Assembly (NCBI GenBank): GCA_019649035.1
Contig: BMAT01009082.1
Span: 190,534 to 214,063, forward strand
Length of the DNA: 23,530 nt
Direction: 5' to 3'
Source: Elysia marginata
Lineage: Eukaryota > Mollusca > Gastropoda > Plakobranchidae
Shown in pieces: positions 1 to 10,866 of this stretch. Numbering within the stretch: the stretch's first letter is position 1; every line of letters begins with the position of its first letter. The translations under genes and the position numbers were made by a program. Below the pieces are notes generated by a model. That model saw nothing but the letters and a program-made list of their open reading frames with translations. It did not search any database and was not told where the DNA came from.

Positions 1-1242
1 TTTTTTTACATTTTTTGCTATACGATAATAGTTATGGCTACACCTATCAAGGGTATTTCTACTGACGTCAGAGAGGGCTCTGATCTCATGAAACATTACG
101 CCTAACTCAGTGCTAGACTGCGCTGAGAGAGCCAGACTTTACCTTCTGAGCAAGGCTCCCAAAAATAGTGTTTTAGAGCGCCAAGATCAGCATAAGAACT
201 AATATGGACTAACCTCCCTCTCTATAAATTCATCTTCTGGTCGTTCGGGAATCTTAGGGAACGTAAAACTAATCACAGATAAGTCGCTCTACAAAAATGT
301 CATGAAAAACTAGTGTCACTGCAAATACTCGAGTCTCACTGGACATTATTTTGACATATCTTACAAAGATCATTGCCAACAAAGTAACAAGTGCATGTTT
401 CGTTCTATAAGGCAAAAATAACAGGCGAAGACCAAGAACAATACTCTCAACAGTCCTAATAGAGATCTTGCACTGTTGGACTATGAAATCAGACTCTTTT
501 CAACTACTGAACTGGATAAGATTGTGGCTCTCGCACAAGATCGAACGGCAATGAGGAAAGAGAGAGAAGATGAAGCATCGCAGACGGAGAACTGTGTCCT
601 AAAGTCAGTAAATCGCACTTAAGGAAAACTCTTGCTTAAAATCAACTCTGGTTGGCAGTCCCATTTTTGTATTTCTTTATATCTTTTAAATGGTTAAAAT
701 CAACTCTTGATTGAAATCATCACATTTTTTTGTTTCGGAGCCACGCCACGGACTACCCCTTTCATCTTTTAATTCTTGCTCGAAATGCACCTTTTTTACA
801 CACCGGTAATTATGACATGTAAATATGTCGTTGGTCTTGAAAATATTGGTTGGAAGTCCAATTTTTATAGGAAATGACTTATGATAACCCTTATTAAGTA
901 GGCCTACACGCATCATCTAGTTCAGCTAAGTTATATAGGTGCGTTTGGATAAAGTACTAAAAAGTTTTCTTCACAACCCATGCTTTTTGCAAGTCTTAAA
1001 ACTCATTTTCCTCAAAACCAGGTCAAATGGACTCACAACCCATTCATCCCAGAACCGCAATGCATCTGCTGAAAATTGAAGCTTAATTTAACTCCTCTCA
1101 GTCTCAGCAAAGATAGGTAGTTTATATTGGTATTTAACAAAATCTAATTCGAAAACGGAGAAGCGGCAATTGGAATTTAATTTGAATTTGAAATGGGTAA
1201 CTTGTTAGAGCCACATAATCTATAGCAACAAACACGTGGATA

Positions 1243-1294
1243 AAAGAGAGAGAGAGAGAGAGAGAGCGAGACCGACCGACAGACAGACAGAGAC
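1243..1294 (+). repeat. GA then GACC/CAGA microsatellite
   Basis: A pure AG run (1243-1266) passes into GACC and CAGA units. Confidence 0.92.
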
Positions 1295-2041
1295 GAGGAG
1301 GAAAAGAACAATGAGAAGAAGGTGTAATTTATAAAAAGAACAGGAGACTTAAAATTTATTGTCACAATAGAAGCGGAAGCGAGAGAGTAATTACAAGGTA
1401 CCAAAATACAGAGATAAGGACTACAAAAGAAACAGGAGAGGGGGAAAGGGATAAATAAGCATATCACAAGAAAGTTGGGGCGGGGTCTAATGGATTGACA
1501 CGACTGCCAGAGCATCCAACTGTTGCTATTGTCCACTGGGGTTTACCAGCAACGTATTTCTAGTCGCCTGCCTCTCTCCCAATATGGCTAAGTTGTCTTT
1601 CCTCACGCAATGAAGGGGCTTTGGAGGCAATTCGTGTAGGTAAGCCTAGTGTGACCGAGACGAGGTAGCCTAATTACCCTGCTCTTACTCGCACTTAATG
1701 TAATTACATGAGACCCTACACTGGTCTAGACATGCACCCAGTAAGATCCCTTTGGTAGTCATACGAATAAGAGTTGCACATGTGGCTCACATATGTAAGC
1801 ATTAATTTAATAATCTGTCTCGCATAATCTGCCACGTAAAAATCTATTTTAAAAATATTACCACAGAGCTTGCTGTTACAAAGTTCCAATTTTCACGCAT
1901 GCTTTTTGTTGATGGCAACAACTCTTGTTTCTTGCAAAGTCCTTAGAGTATGGGTTTATAGATTAGTTGCCTGGTACCTACTAAATTTTTTCTGTCTAAA
2001 GTTTTCAGAGAAGTCAAGTCATACCCTAAATACAATTTTAT

Positions 2042-2098
2042 AAACGTTTTATGTACCGGTCTAAAGATAAATGTTTTATGTACGGGTATAAAACATAT
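2042..2098 (+). repeat. 28-bp tandem pair
   Basis: Two adjacent copies share GTTTTATGTACCGGT and GTTTTATGTACGGGT cores, each followed by an A-rich tail; a weaker third ATTTATGTAC follows. Confidence 0.7.
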
Positions 2099-2760
2099 AA
2101 TTTATGTACTTTTATATGGTTATGGCTGTTACATTAGCTGCTGTAAATGGAATTCAGTTGGCGTTAGGTAGATTTATTTGAATGATACATTAAGCTTCAA
2201 AGTCACACAAACTTTACACCTGGTGCTGAAAAAAAGTTGGAAAAACTGGTTTCAAAAAGTTCGATAGTCTTCTATCTTCCACCCTCACCCCTAGACACAT
2301 ATAGCCAGTACTTTATTAGAAAGTAATGGAGTTGAGATAGGGGGCTCCTAACTTATCGTGGAATGGATTTATTTTCTAATTCAAGCATTAATTTTTCTTC
2401 ACTAAGTGCAACGGTTTTACACCCCGTCATCGGCCCGATCAGATCATTCAGAGAACATAAAATAACATTGTGAAAAGTTATTATGTTAAGGCAACGTTAA
2501 CATTGAACACCACAAAGCAAAATCGGTAGGTTTTCTACCTCCTGTCTACAAAGTTGGCTTAAGATAGTGTAAAGCAACCCACCCTCACGATTGCACAGCA
2601 CTTTTCACATAGTGATTAACCTAGGGTAGGTCATCAGTTTAATTTGAGTAAAGATCTGGCCTCAAGAGCCTTTGAGAGGTAGATTGTTTCCCTTAACGAG
2701 ACGTGACATTTTTAATTATCTTAACTGGCGCGGCTTTTAGCCTGATGAATGTTGAGGATC

Positions 2761-2767
2761 TATAAAA
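2761..2767 (+). promoter_or_regulatory. TATA box for the plus-strand gene
   Basis: TATAAAA, followed about 25-30 bases later by an initiator-like CTCATAC (near 2790). A 5' leader donor (AAG, then gtatgt at 2886) follows about 95 bases on, so the pieces form a plausible promoter and first exon. Confidence 0.5.
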
Positions 2768-2791
2768 TCCAGAACTCAGCATAATCTGCCT

Positions 2792-2885
2792 CATACCGGC
2801 TACTCATACAGATCAAAGCGGCATCTCTGGGATCACTTAAGCCTCTTCCTGTTGTAGCCAAGTTAAAGATCATTGAGGAAATAAG
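2792..2885 (+). other. Predicted noncoding first exon of the plus-strand gene
   Basis: Runs from the expected start downstream of the TATA box to a donor of consensus quality (AAATAAG, then gtatgt). It contains no ATG. Joined to the acceptor at 3643 it gives a leader free of upstream ATGs, whereas the unspliced sequence has several. The exact 5' end is inferred from TATA spacing. Confidence 0.45.
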
Positions 2886-3643
2886 GTATGTATTTAATGT
2901 AAAAGAGCATTAGCTTAGTCGTTAAGATTCTCAAACAACTTGGTTACCCCTAACTTCTTAAGCAAAAGAAACTGTAGGCCAACAGGTCGTTTGTAATTTC
3001 TTTAACTTTCAACTTCCTCTGTCACTGTGTCAGAAACACTTGAGTATGACTGCCGTACCGTTTCTATTGTCGTAACTTCAAAAAAAAAAAATTTGGACAT
3101 TTATTACCCATGATACCCAAGGAAGTAAGGCTTTATCGTGTGTCGTATCAATAATTTTTTTAATGAAAAGTCAGGTCAAATGAAATCGAACAAATAATAG
3201 GAATATGACCCCCTAATAGTAAAGAATGTTTGTTTTCATTTTTATGAACATAGATTTTGTAGACTAATGTTATACAAAAGATGATACAGTTTTATATACC
3301 GACTGTGATGGGTTTTTGACCCGACTGTGCAAACGATATTTACTTTTCAATTCTTCAACAAGCTGAACGTGACAGTGTTTACATTTCATGTTTGCTTATT
3401 ACTTCGAAATACATTTGGTCTTTTGATCATAGTCTTGTCTAACAACTTAAATTAAGCTAAATTTGAAATTTGACCGAAAATTTTTTTATATATATACACA
3501 TGATTGTTACGTGGGTTTTATTTTTTAAAAATGTCTTCAAAACGAATACCTGTCAATCTATTGAATAGATTTATACAATGTTCTGGCACATGTATATTAA
3601 TAACAAAACATAAATTTATGTCGATTCCACAATTTGTTCACAG
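2886..3643 (+). other. Predicted 5' leader intron of the plus-strand gene
   Basis: Donor gtatgt at 2886, acceptor aatttgttcacag ending at 3643. The interior is AT-rich and has no coding signal. A short open frame at 3504-3692 falls mostly inside it and does not look like a protein. Confidence 0.45.
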
Positions 3644-3693
3644 ATCGCATTGTTTGAGTCAAGCTGTATACGGTTGTCGAAGCCTGTACTGAG

Positions 3694-4419
3694 ATGGCTC
3701 CGGCTAAGATCGAAAGCGCAAGTGAGATTTCTAAACGCTACGGGTTGGCCGGTCTAGTCAGGGCTCGAGTGCTGGCTCGCCGTTTCGCCCTAAACGCGAT
3801 GGCGAGAAGAATGTCAACTTCTATGCAAGACTCATTGGAGTTGTTTTATTCTGATCTAGTCCCGATGGAATCTGAGTTAGTGTCACCAAGGAACTATCTC
3901 TTAGCTCTCGACCAGCCGGAGGATGCAGTTATACCGCGTCCAGCTGCACTGCCCGCTTATGAAACGAGACTCTACAACAGACGGTTGGCTGAGATGGAGG
4001 CGCTGAGCCTGGATGCAAATGATCGGGCGGACCGATTACTGGACCGATACTTCACTCGTTCCCGCGCTAGCGCGGCCATACTTGATGGCAACTCGCAAAA
4101 TGAAGTCGAGGAAGAGGGTCGTGAGGGTGCTAGAATGAACACCAGAAGCGGGGACACTGGTAAAAACACAAAAGAAAATGGCGCCAAAATTAGTTCCGAA
4201 ACTGATCGTAACGAAGACGTCACAGAAGAAGATGAGGTGAATGAGCTCTTGGAGGATGCCTATGAAAATAACTATCTTGACCTCATGGCGTCAACATACG
4301 ACCGTCCGGTATGGCGTCAGGCAAGAAGACGCCTCCTCCGTCGCCGCCTCCTGCCCTATACGTTCCGGCCTCTGACTGCCACCAACAGGCTTCTGGCGAG
4401 GAGAGGACTCTTAGAGTAA
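3694..4419 (+). CDS. Unrecognised 241-residue charged protein, single coding exon
   Basis: I do not recognise this protein. The ATG is well placed: G at -3 and +4, a stop in the same frame about 37 bases upstream within the predicted exon, and no earlier ATG in the spliced leader. The N-terminus is basic and Ala/Arg/Leu-rich (LVRARVLARRFALNAMARRM, 21-40). The middle is mixed, with a charged helical stretch (LYNRRLAEMEALSLDANDRA, 93-112). Then come a hydrophilic, acidic region (about 132-192, with EVEEEGREGA and EEDEVNELLEDAYEN) and a strongly basic C-terminus (WRQARRRLLRRRLL, 207-220, and LLARRGLLE at the end). There is no signal peptide, membrane segment or cysteine. Codon use is clean through its length and it is clearly more GC-rich than its flanks. 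Nuclear, RNA-binding or filament-associated roles would all suit such charge blocks; none is shown. Confidence 0.8.
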   Translation: MAPAKIESASEISKRYGLAGLVRARVLARRFALNAMARRMSTSMQDSLELFYSDLVPMESELVSPRNYLLALDQPEDAVIPRPAALPAYETRLYNRRLAEMEALSLDANDRADRLLDRYFTRSRASAAILDGNSQNEVEEEGREGARMNTRSGDTGKNTKENGAKISSETDRNEDVTEEDEVNELLEDAYENNYLDLMASTYDRPVWRQARRRLLRRRLLPYTFRPLTATNRLLARRGLLE

Positions 4420-4527
4420 ACTTCAGAGGTATTTTATTAACCCCAAATATGCGCCAGCCCGACAAGCCAGTATATTGATGTTGTGTTAATCTTTTTTCCA
4501 TTAAATTTATTTAGTCCAGTTTTTTTC

Positions 4528-4555
4528 AATAAATGTGTTAGGTTTTTTTTGTATC
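4528..4555 (+). terminator. Polyadenylation signal and GT-rich element
   Basis: AATAAA at 4528-4533, 109 bases after the TAA, is followed by a T/GT-rich stretch (tgtgttaggttttttttgt) as expected downstream of a cleavage site. Confidence 0.75.
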
Positions 4556-4828
4556 AGTCACATTCACTTGGAAAGAAAGGCATGCTGAGGTTTTTATTAA
4601 TAACTTTAAAAAGTAGACCAAACTCTTCAGTTTAAGCGAAAGTCGTCTTTTAGCGGTGGTCACAAAAAAGTGCCGAAGGGGCTTAGATTCTAAAAATGAA
4701 AACGAATACATTTTGCAAAAAGTAAGTCCCTGGTCAGCAATTGAGAACTTGTGTGCTGGCTGTTGATGCAACAAAAAGAAAGAAAACGACAGAGAAACAA
4801 AATGAAGATAGATAAGAAAGACAGAACG

Positions 4829-4890
4829 AGATAGATAGATAGATACATGTAGATAGAGAGAGACAGACAGGCAGACAGACAGGCAGATAG
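4829..4890 (+). repeat. GATA/CAGA microsatellite
   Basis: A short GATA run followed by GA and CAGA/CAGG units. The Ser/Leu/Tyr-rich open frames across it on the minus strand are repeat artefacts. Confidence 0.9.
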
Positions 4891-5220
4891 TTTGAATGAG
4901 TGAAAACTGAAAGAGAAAAGAGAGAGAGGTAGAAAGAGAGCAGGAAAAAAGAGAATCTAAGCAAAAATGGGAACGCAGATAAAAAGATGTAGAAATGTAT
5001 GTAGGTTGTGGGTAGACATCCTTCTGTAATGTAATTGGTTTGGAAATAAAATCCATGTATACAACTAGGCTCAAAATTTATTCAAACAGATGTGTGTGAT
5101 TAGTGGATAAAGAAAACAAGAAGAAAAATGAAGATAAAATCAATATGGTTTTTTTTTTCGCTAGTTAAAATAGTTTTATAGCAATTTCAGGTGGCGGCAG
5201 CTATGAATACTAAAAAGGTA

Positions 5221-5366
5221 CTTTAATTTTTTCACATAACTAATTGGCAAAATAAATATTTATTCTCAAAAGATAAGAAGCAAATGGACGATTATTTTAA
5301 TTTTTATTCACATAACTAATGGGCAAAATAAATATTGATTATAAAAAAAAGACAATGGATGACTAC
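5221..5366 (+). repeat. 74-bp tandem duplication
   Basis: Copies at about 5221-5294 and 5295-5366. Shared words include TTCACATAACTAAT, GGCAAAATAAATATT, and CAAATGGACGA against CAATGGATGA. A partial third start (tttaaaaaatg) follows. Identity is roughly 80 percent by eye. Confidence 0.8.
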
Positions 5367-6015
5367 TTTAAAAAATGTTGAAAGATGAATGAATTTTTTT
5401 TATTTCAGCTAACCGTTATTGTTATTTATTACAGCTAACAAAGAGCTGGCGATTTCATTGTGGAAATAGGCCTACATTTTTTTTGTGTGCGTGAGCGTGG
5501 ATTTCTTTGTGTGCCGATGTATTGAAGAGTAACTTTCCATTTCAGTCAGATGTTTATTGGTTCTATCGATGTAACCTTCCATATCATTTATCGATTGTAT
5601 AAAAAACACGAACAAAAACTTTTGAAACCAACGTAGTTGTTTTTTAATACATGAAATCTGTTTTTGCCTCACTAGTTAAACTTGTGTTCTAATATTTTCA
5701 TTACGGTAGTAAATACATTTTAGTCACATCAAGTACAAAATAAAGTCTACCCCCTTTTCTTCAGAGAGATGTTTCGTGTGTTATTTTTTCTTGCTATTTT
5801 ATTCAATAGAAAATCAGTTACAACTAAAAAACAAGAAAAAAAAGAAGAATTGAAGCACCTACTGTTAGTTTAGTAACAAGGTCATTTTTACACTAACTAA
5901 AGAACAGCACTTTTGGAAATGATTAGCTGGGCAACATCCATTAGAATATTTCCAAAGATTCAGATCCTACAAAATCGAATTCATGACATATTATTAAGCA
6001 AATAACAGACGAGCT

Positions 6016-6021
6016 TTTATT
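6016..6021 (-). terminator. Candidate polyadenylation signal for the minus-strand gene
   Basis: AATAAA in minus sense (TTTATT on plus), about 360 bases past the TGA at 6382. Similar words occur by chance in this AT-rich stretch (also at 5798), so support is weak. Confidence 0.25.
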
Positions 6022-6381
6022 AAATTTATATTTGAGGGAAAGGGAAATATAGGTATACTATATAAAAAAATGACTCAATAGGAAATGCACTGTAAAATAG
6101 GGGTATGGGAACAGCTTTTACATATCCCAAAGAGCAAATAAAAAAATGCGCACACGAAACAACAACAACAAAAAAACATTTTATTTTGATAGACAAAAAT
6201 GATAGATTTCCTCTAATGATTCAAGAATGCTATAAAATGAGAGCAAATATCACCAAATATAAAATCGTACTAAAAAAACATGTCAAATCAAATTCAAATC
6301 TCAAAATTATTATGAACACATCCACAGTTTTGTAGTGTATGGATCTCAGATCGATTTCCATCTACCCATTATGCATATTTC

Positions 6382-6584
6382 TCAGAAAGCCAGATAAAAG
6401 TTGCGAGTACCAGGGTCGGTCCGGCTGCCGACCTGTAGAGGGTGGTTCCGGGAGGGCCTGTTCATTTCTGTGAGAGTGACCCCCGTGATGACCCCGTCCA
6501 TGTGATCCGAGTCCACTGTCCCATCGGCCTCTATCCAGGATTCGCTCAGCGCCTGCGCCTTTCCGACAGAACCCTCGGACGCAA
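6382..6584 (-). CDS. Orphan 3'-type exon, probable last exon of the tyrosinase gene or of a neighbour
   Basis: A strong acceptor (gcttcttatttcag) is followed by 67 codons to a TGA at 6384-6382. The frame has GC-rich third positions, like the tyrosinase exons, and reads SEGSVGKAQALSE, SWIEADGTVDSDHM, DGVITGVTLTEMN and RNFYLAF. It needs one base from the preceding exon (phase 1), whereas exon 11 leaves two, so at least one more exon must lie between them or it belongs to another minus-strand gene. Direct joining to exon 11 would give a different, Gly/His/Arg-rich frame that looks like a shadow. I do not recognise a domain. Confidence 0.6.
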
Positions 6585-7329
6585 CTGAAATAAGAAGCAA
6601 CCCTTCAAAAAGTTAAATATATTAGATTTTTTATCTTAACGCTTTTTATTCGCTCCCTATCCAAATGAGTCGTAAGTCGAACGTCCTAATTTTGAGATAA
6701 TTATAGTCTTCTAAAGTTGGAGTTATTCGGTACTCGGTGTTTTTTCTTATTTAAGATATTGACTCTAAAACCATTTCTGATCAGTTTTCACACCTGATTT
6801 CACTTTGAAATTTCATAGTTTATGTGTTTAACTTTCATTGGTATGGCTGCTAATTGCTTTACATCTTTATAGTTGTTTAAACTTTAAATGCGGTTTTTTC
6901 CCCTTTCTGAAATTCCACAGGTCCTAACCCTGCCGACTTTACATGACTATTTAACTTCACACAGAAGCATGATATAGCTTTTCTGTTTGCTGTAATTGAA
7001 AGAGGAGAAAACAAGCTTTTCTGTGATATCAATATCTTACTACTTTCCAAATTTAAATTAGGACTAACTTTGACTGGTTGCAAGACTTATATTTTGTACA
7101 CTGTGGAACTTCTAAAAAATACCCTATGAATTGAGACCACCCCTTTAATGAGACGTGCATATTATATGGGTATAATAGTAGTGCGATCCTCCTATAACAG
7201 GAACCGTTTTCACCTACAATTTTTAAGGTCTTAATCCTGAGATTCCACGGTAATCTGAAACTGATACATGTACATGTACAAAATAAATTTGCGAGGCGAC
7301 CAGAGTAGGCCTGCAATTATAAAAGGCAT

Positions 7330-7371
7330 GTTAGAATTGAGTACTAACAAGTTAGAATTGAGTAATAAACA
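7330..7371 (+). repeat. 21-bp tandem duplication
   Basis: GTTAGAATTGAGTACTAACAA is followed directly by a near-copy beginning GTTAGAATTGAGTAATAA. Confidence 0.85.
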
Positions 7372-8189
7372 TTTTTTAGTAATGTATTTTACGCTCTTTA
7401 AGACGTTGAAAAAATTCTACCACTAGCTTTCTTCACATGGAGATGTTTTGTTTTGTTTTGAAATGAATATAAATACCTCTATAAATACATATAGATCTAT
7501 GTATGAAAGCTTTTGTATTTTGAGGGCTCTAACTCAAACTTAGTTTGAACTACTTGCGACTGGTCTGTCCTGTTTGTCTCACATTTGTATGATTTTTCAG
7601 CACCAAGGTCAAATAATTTAAATTTTGATTGAATCTGGCGGGATGTAGATCTAGTCAACAATGAGTGTTACATAATTATTATCGATGTTTTCATGACATG
7701 TTTAAAGACATTAGTGTAGTAAGCATAGTGCGATACACAAACCTAATTTGTGAGCTCGTGCAGCTGAGATGTACCGAGGCAAAAAAAAAAGACAATAATG
7801 GAGTCACAGAAAAGGATTTTCCAGTGGTCGGATGGATGAACTAACACCGACACTTATCAGAATAATATGTTGGCCTATGTTTTAGGCTATAATGAAATAA
7901 GCTTGAATTTCTTCTGTGCCAGTAAAAGTACATGTACACACACTGGTGTTGTAATTTTGCATCTAAACCAAAACTCTTAGGGAAAGATGAAAACACAACA
8001 GGCGGTTTTTTTTTCATGAGAGTCTTACAAAACTTAAAAGTTAGCTATAACAAATTGTTTTTCAAATTATTTACGGTACCAAAGAAACAAAATCTGCTTG
8101 AGTCTTTAGTTTTAAATAACAGTAGAGCTTAAAGCAGACTGCTCATAATTACCTAAAATTTCTTTTAACGTCCCATATTGAACATGTAC

Positions 8190-8233
8190 CACGGAACGTA
8201 AAGAGACTCGAAGCTCTCCTACGCTTTCTTTTC
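8190..8233 (-). other. Speculative 44-nt small exon
   Basis: The acceptor is a good ttttattttatag; the donor is gtacat, which is weak. It accepts phase 2 from exon 11 and leaves phase 1, as the exon at 6382-6584 needs. It would encode Ala, KRKRRRASSLFTFR and part of the next codon. No cysteine is present, so it would not finish the CBM14 pattern. Listed because the phases fit; I would not rely on it. Confidence 0.15.
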
Positions 8234-8398
8234 CTATAAAATAAAAGATCTGGCTTTGACATGTCAAAAAAATTATAGGTAATTTTATCGATCAATAAAG
8301 CCAAAAAATTGGTTCTATTTAAGTACATGTTTTGGGTCTGGATTTGAGGGTAGAGGATGAAGGGAGTATATACTGCTATTTTTAAAATGACACTGCAC

Positions 8399-10823
8399 TT
8401 ACGCCTTAACGACATCATCAAAGTATTTTCCGTCTGGGCAAAGACGCAGAAAGTAGCGTCCATACGTGCACACGCCGTACGCTCTGCAGGAGCCCTGACA
8501 CAGATGCTTCTCGTTATTGGAATTGCATTGTACAAATCTGCTATGACAGGCCACATCCAAAACACACTTGCTAGTAACCTGACACCCTGAGGAAATCCGA
8601 GAAAATGTTGTAAATAAATGCATTACAACGTCCTAAGATCTGTTTTTGAGAACCCTGCAGATGACACTGAAAGAAAAAAAACTATTGACCAATGATCGAA
8701 GGTCTATAATTGGGTTTACAATAACAAATAATCACGTTAACTCTTTGTAATTATACTCGTAAAGGTAAGAAGACGACAAAGTACTTAAAGGTAATGATTT
8801 ATGGCTAATTACCCTTACCATCACGAAACGGCCGCACTTCCACAGGAGCCTCAGGCTCAGGTATCGGTTCTCTGTGTGATGGTGACGGTGCAGGAGCTGG
8901 TTCCGGTCCTGGTGCATGGTGATGATCAGCGTAGGGAAATTCGTTGTGGAAGTCACAATAAAACGTCAAGAAAAAACTCTCCGTGTTGAAGTTGGGACAG
9001 TCGTTGTTAAACTCGTAGTCAAACACATTCATCACAGCTAAAGCATTGTTGAAATAGGCGAGAATTGCATTTGATAGTGAATAAGATTTTTAAACTACAT
9101 TGTATTCATAATCTTTTTAAAGATTCTTGAACCTATTTTGATTTTAAAACTAAACTGCTGGAGTGAATTGCCCACTTTGACACAAAATCAGAATACGTAC
9201 AAGTTTTCAAGTGAATGGATAAAACTTTCTACCCAATAATGGATAATTGTGATGCCATAAACTAAACAAATGCAAGCCGTGAACATAGCTGCATAGAGAG
9301 GGAAATTATGAAATTAACATTCATTAAGTTTCCCAACGATGAAGCGAGTTGAGTGTAAAATGAACTTGGTATTTTACTAGTTAGCTCTAATGTCAGTAAG
9401 AGTCGGACCATAACTGTATAGATACATAGATTTAGATCTATACTCTAGGTGTAAAATTTCAGAGGCCTTTCTGGGGATACAGAATCTAGATCTATGTTTT
9501 ACTATTTGTGTCAACAGGCTGAAAATATTCAATGTACCCTCAACTGATCAAAACAAAAAAAATTGCTTAGGCCTAGATCCATATTACTTTAAAAATGAGA
9601 ATCATGCAACTGTTGATACAATTTTTTTCACCTAATTCAAATTGAGAGAACTTCAACAAAAATAGAATGTTTTTTTTATATTTACGATCTTGAAAAGACA
9701 CATCACGTTTATTGTTCCCCATTGAATAACGGTGTTGATAATTGGTTTTATGAGAGAAAATGATAAAGGATATTTAAAACACAATTTTTGTATGATAATA
9801 ACATTTTTCTCTAGAAATCACAATCATGCAAATACTTTATAAGATGAGAGACTTATAAAGAAAATTTAAAAAACAACAACAACAAAAAAACTGCCATAAA
9901 TATACATGTATTTTGAAACAATAAATGCTGTCATCTATTATATAACTTTCACCCGCGCACTCTCTTTGAAAAGGGGAACTGGCAATCGATATAACCTACT
10001 AAAGAGCAATAAACCCGAGTTGGCAGTGTCTGCTATTTTATAGTCTTTGGTATTAGACCTCACAAAGTTTTTTTTATCGCCAGATTTTCCACAAGTCATG
10101 ATCATCTTTGTAGTGGCCACTTTCTGAGTATATCCTACAGTGTGATTGTATGATTTACGCCTTAAAATCACGTGTACATTGTATTTTCATTTTGTGAACG
10201 TTTTTCCAGGTTAGATCGCCTTCCTCTGCAGACGCGCCGCGTACTCACACATGCACATGCAAACATGATAGAAACAAAAGTCTATTAAAATATTCAGAAA
10301 AAAATACAAATCAAATATTGAGAAGTTCAATAGCCTATCCAAGATTAGTTCTTGACACAGTGGAGTCTGCTTCAGATAAACTTTGATTTAATGTAAACTA
10401 GAATTTTGGTCTCTTTTCTGTATTTTCCTTTAAAACGTTGCTGCTTTGCATGAAAAACTTGAATATAATAAATCTTGTAGTATGACCCAGGGGAGTTTTT
10501 CTTAACAGGACTCCAATGTAGTATAAATGTACTAATACTTACCTTCATCATAATCAGAGCCGTACATGAGTGGCGTATCATCACTGAGCGCCACCGCCCC
10601 AGAACACTGCTCGTACTTGCCCGTGACAGAATTCTTGCAGGCTGCATGGCACACACGACCACACGAGTCGTGAGCACGAATCAGAGCTTTACTGACGCCA
10701 ACTGAAAGAAAACGGAAGGTTAAAAAAATAGGACTCTCAGACAATGGGGAATTATACCAGTACGGCACTAATAAGAATGATAATGATTAATCTGCGTTGC
10801 ACGGTGTCGATGATGATGATGAA

Positions 10824-10866
<43 letters not shown>

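Larger units (their letters stand above)
1..2700. other. Upstream AT-rich DNA without a recognised gene
   Basis: No convincing gene. It contains a GA/CAGA microsatellite near 1243 and a 28-bp tandem pair near 2042 (separate entries). A 66-codon open frame (422-619, with LDKIVALAQDRTAMRKE) faintly recalls the C-terminal tail of LINE reverse transcriptases but is too short and weak to call. Confidence 0.6.
4556..6381. other. Tail-to-tail intergenic region
   Basis: AT-rich DNA between the plus-strand gene's polyadenylation site and the minus-strand 3' exon. It holds a GATA/CAGA microsatellite and a 74-bp tandem duplication (separate entries). No other gene is visible; the open frames here are low-complexity or very AT-rich. 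Confidence 0.7.
6585..8402 (-). other. Probable 3' intron region after exon 11
   Basis: About 1.8 kb of AT-rich DNA between the exon 11 donor and the next codon-like exon. No polyadenylation signal (AATAAA, minus sense) was seen in the 600 bases after the exon 11 stop, which favours splicing onward. One phase-fitting small exon candidate (8190-8233, acceptor ttttattttatag, 44 nt) exists but has little support. A 21-bp tandem duplication lies at 7330-7371. Confidence 0.5.

Noticed and set aside
422-622. A 66-codon open frame with LDKIVALAQDRTAMRKE, reminiscent of the tail of LINE reverse transcriptases.
   Set aside because: Only one short word fits, there is no upstream RT motif in any frame, and the flanks give no element boundary. 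Could be chance.
3504-3692. Plus-strand 62-residue open frame just before the charged-protein gene.
   Set aside because: AT-rich, mostly inside the predicted leader intron, and in a different frame from the supported start.
7742-7762. A strong-looking acceptor followed by C TGC on the minus strand, which would supply Ala then Cys after exon 11.
   Set aside because: The following sequence is AT-rich and not codon-like, lacks the next expected cysteine, and offers no donor in the phase required by the 6382-6584 exon.
8149-8590. Open frames on both strands overlapping exon 11.
   Set aside because: They are shadows of exon 11 in other frames; the exon's own frame carries the cysteine pattern and splice phases.
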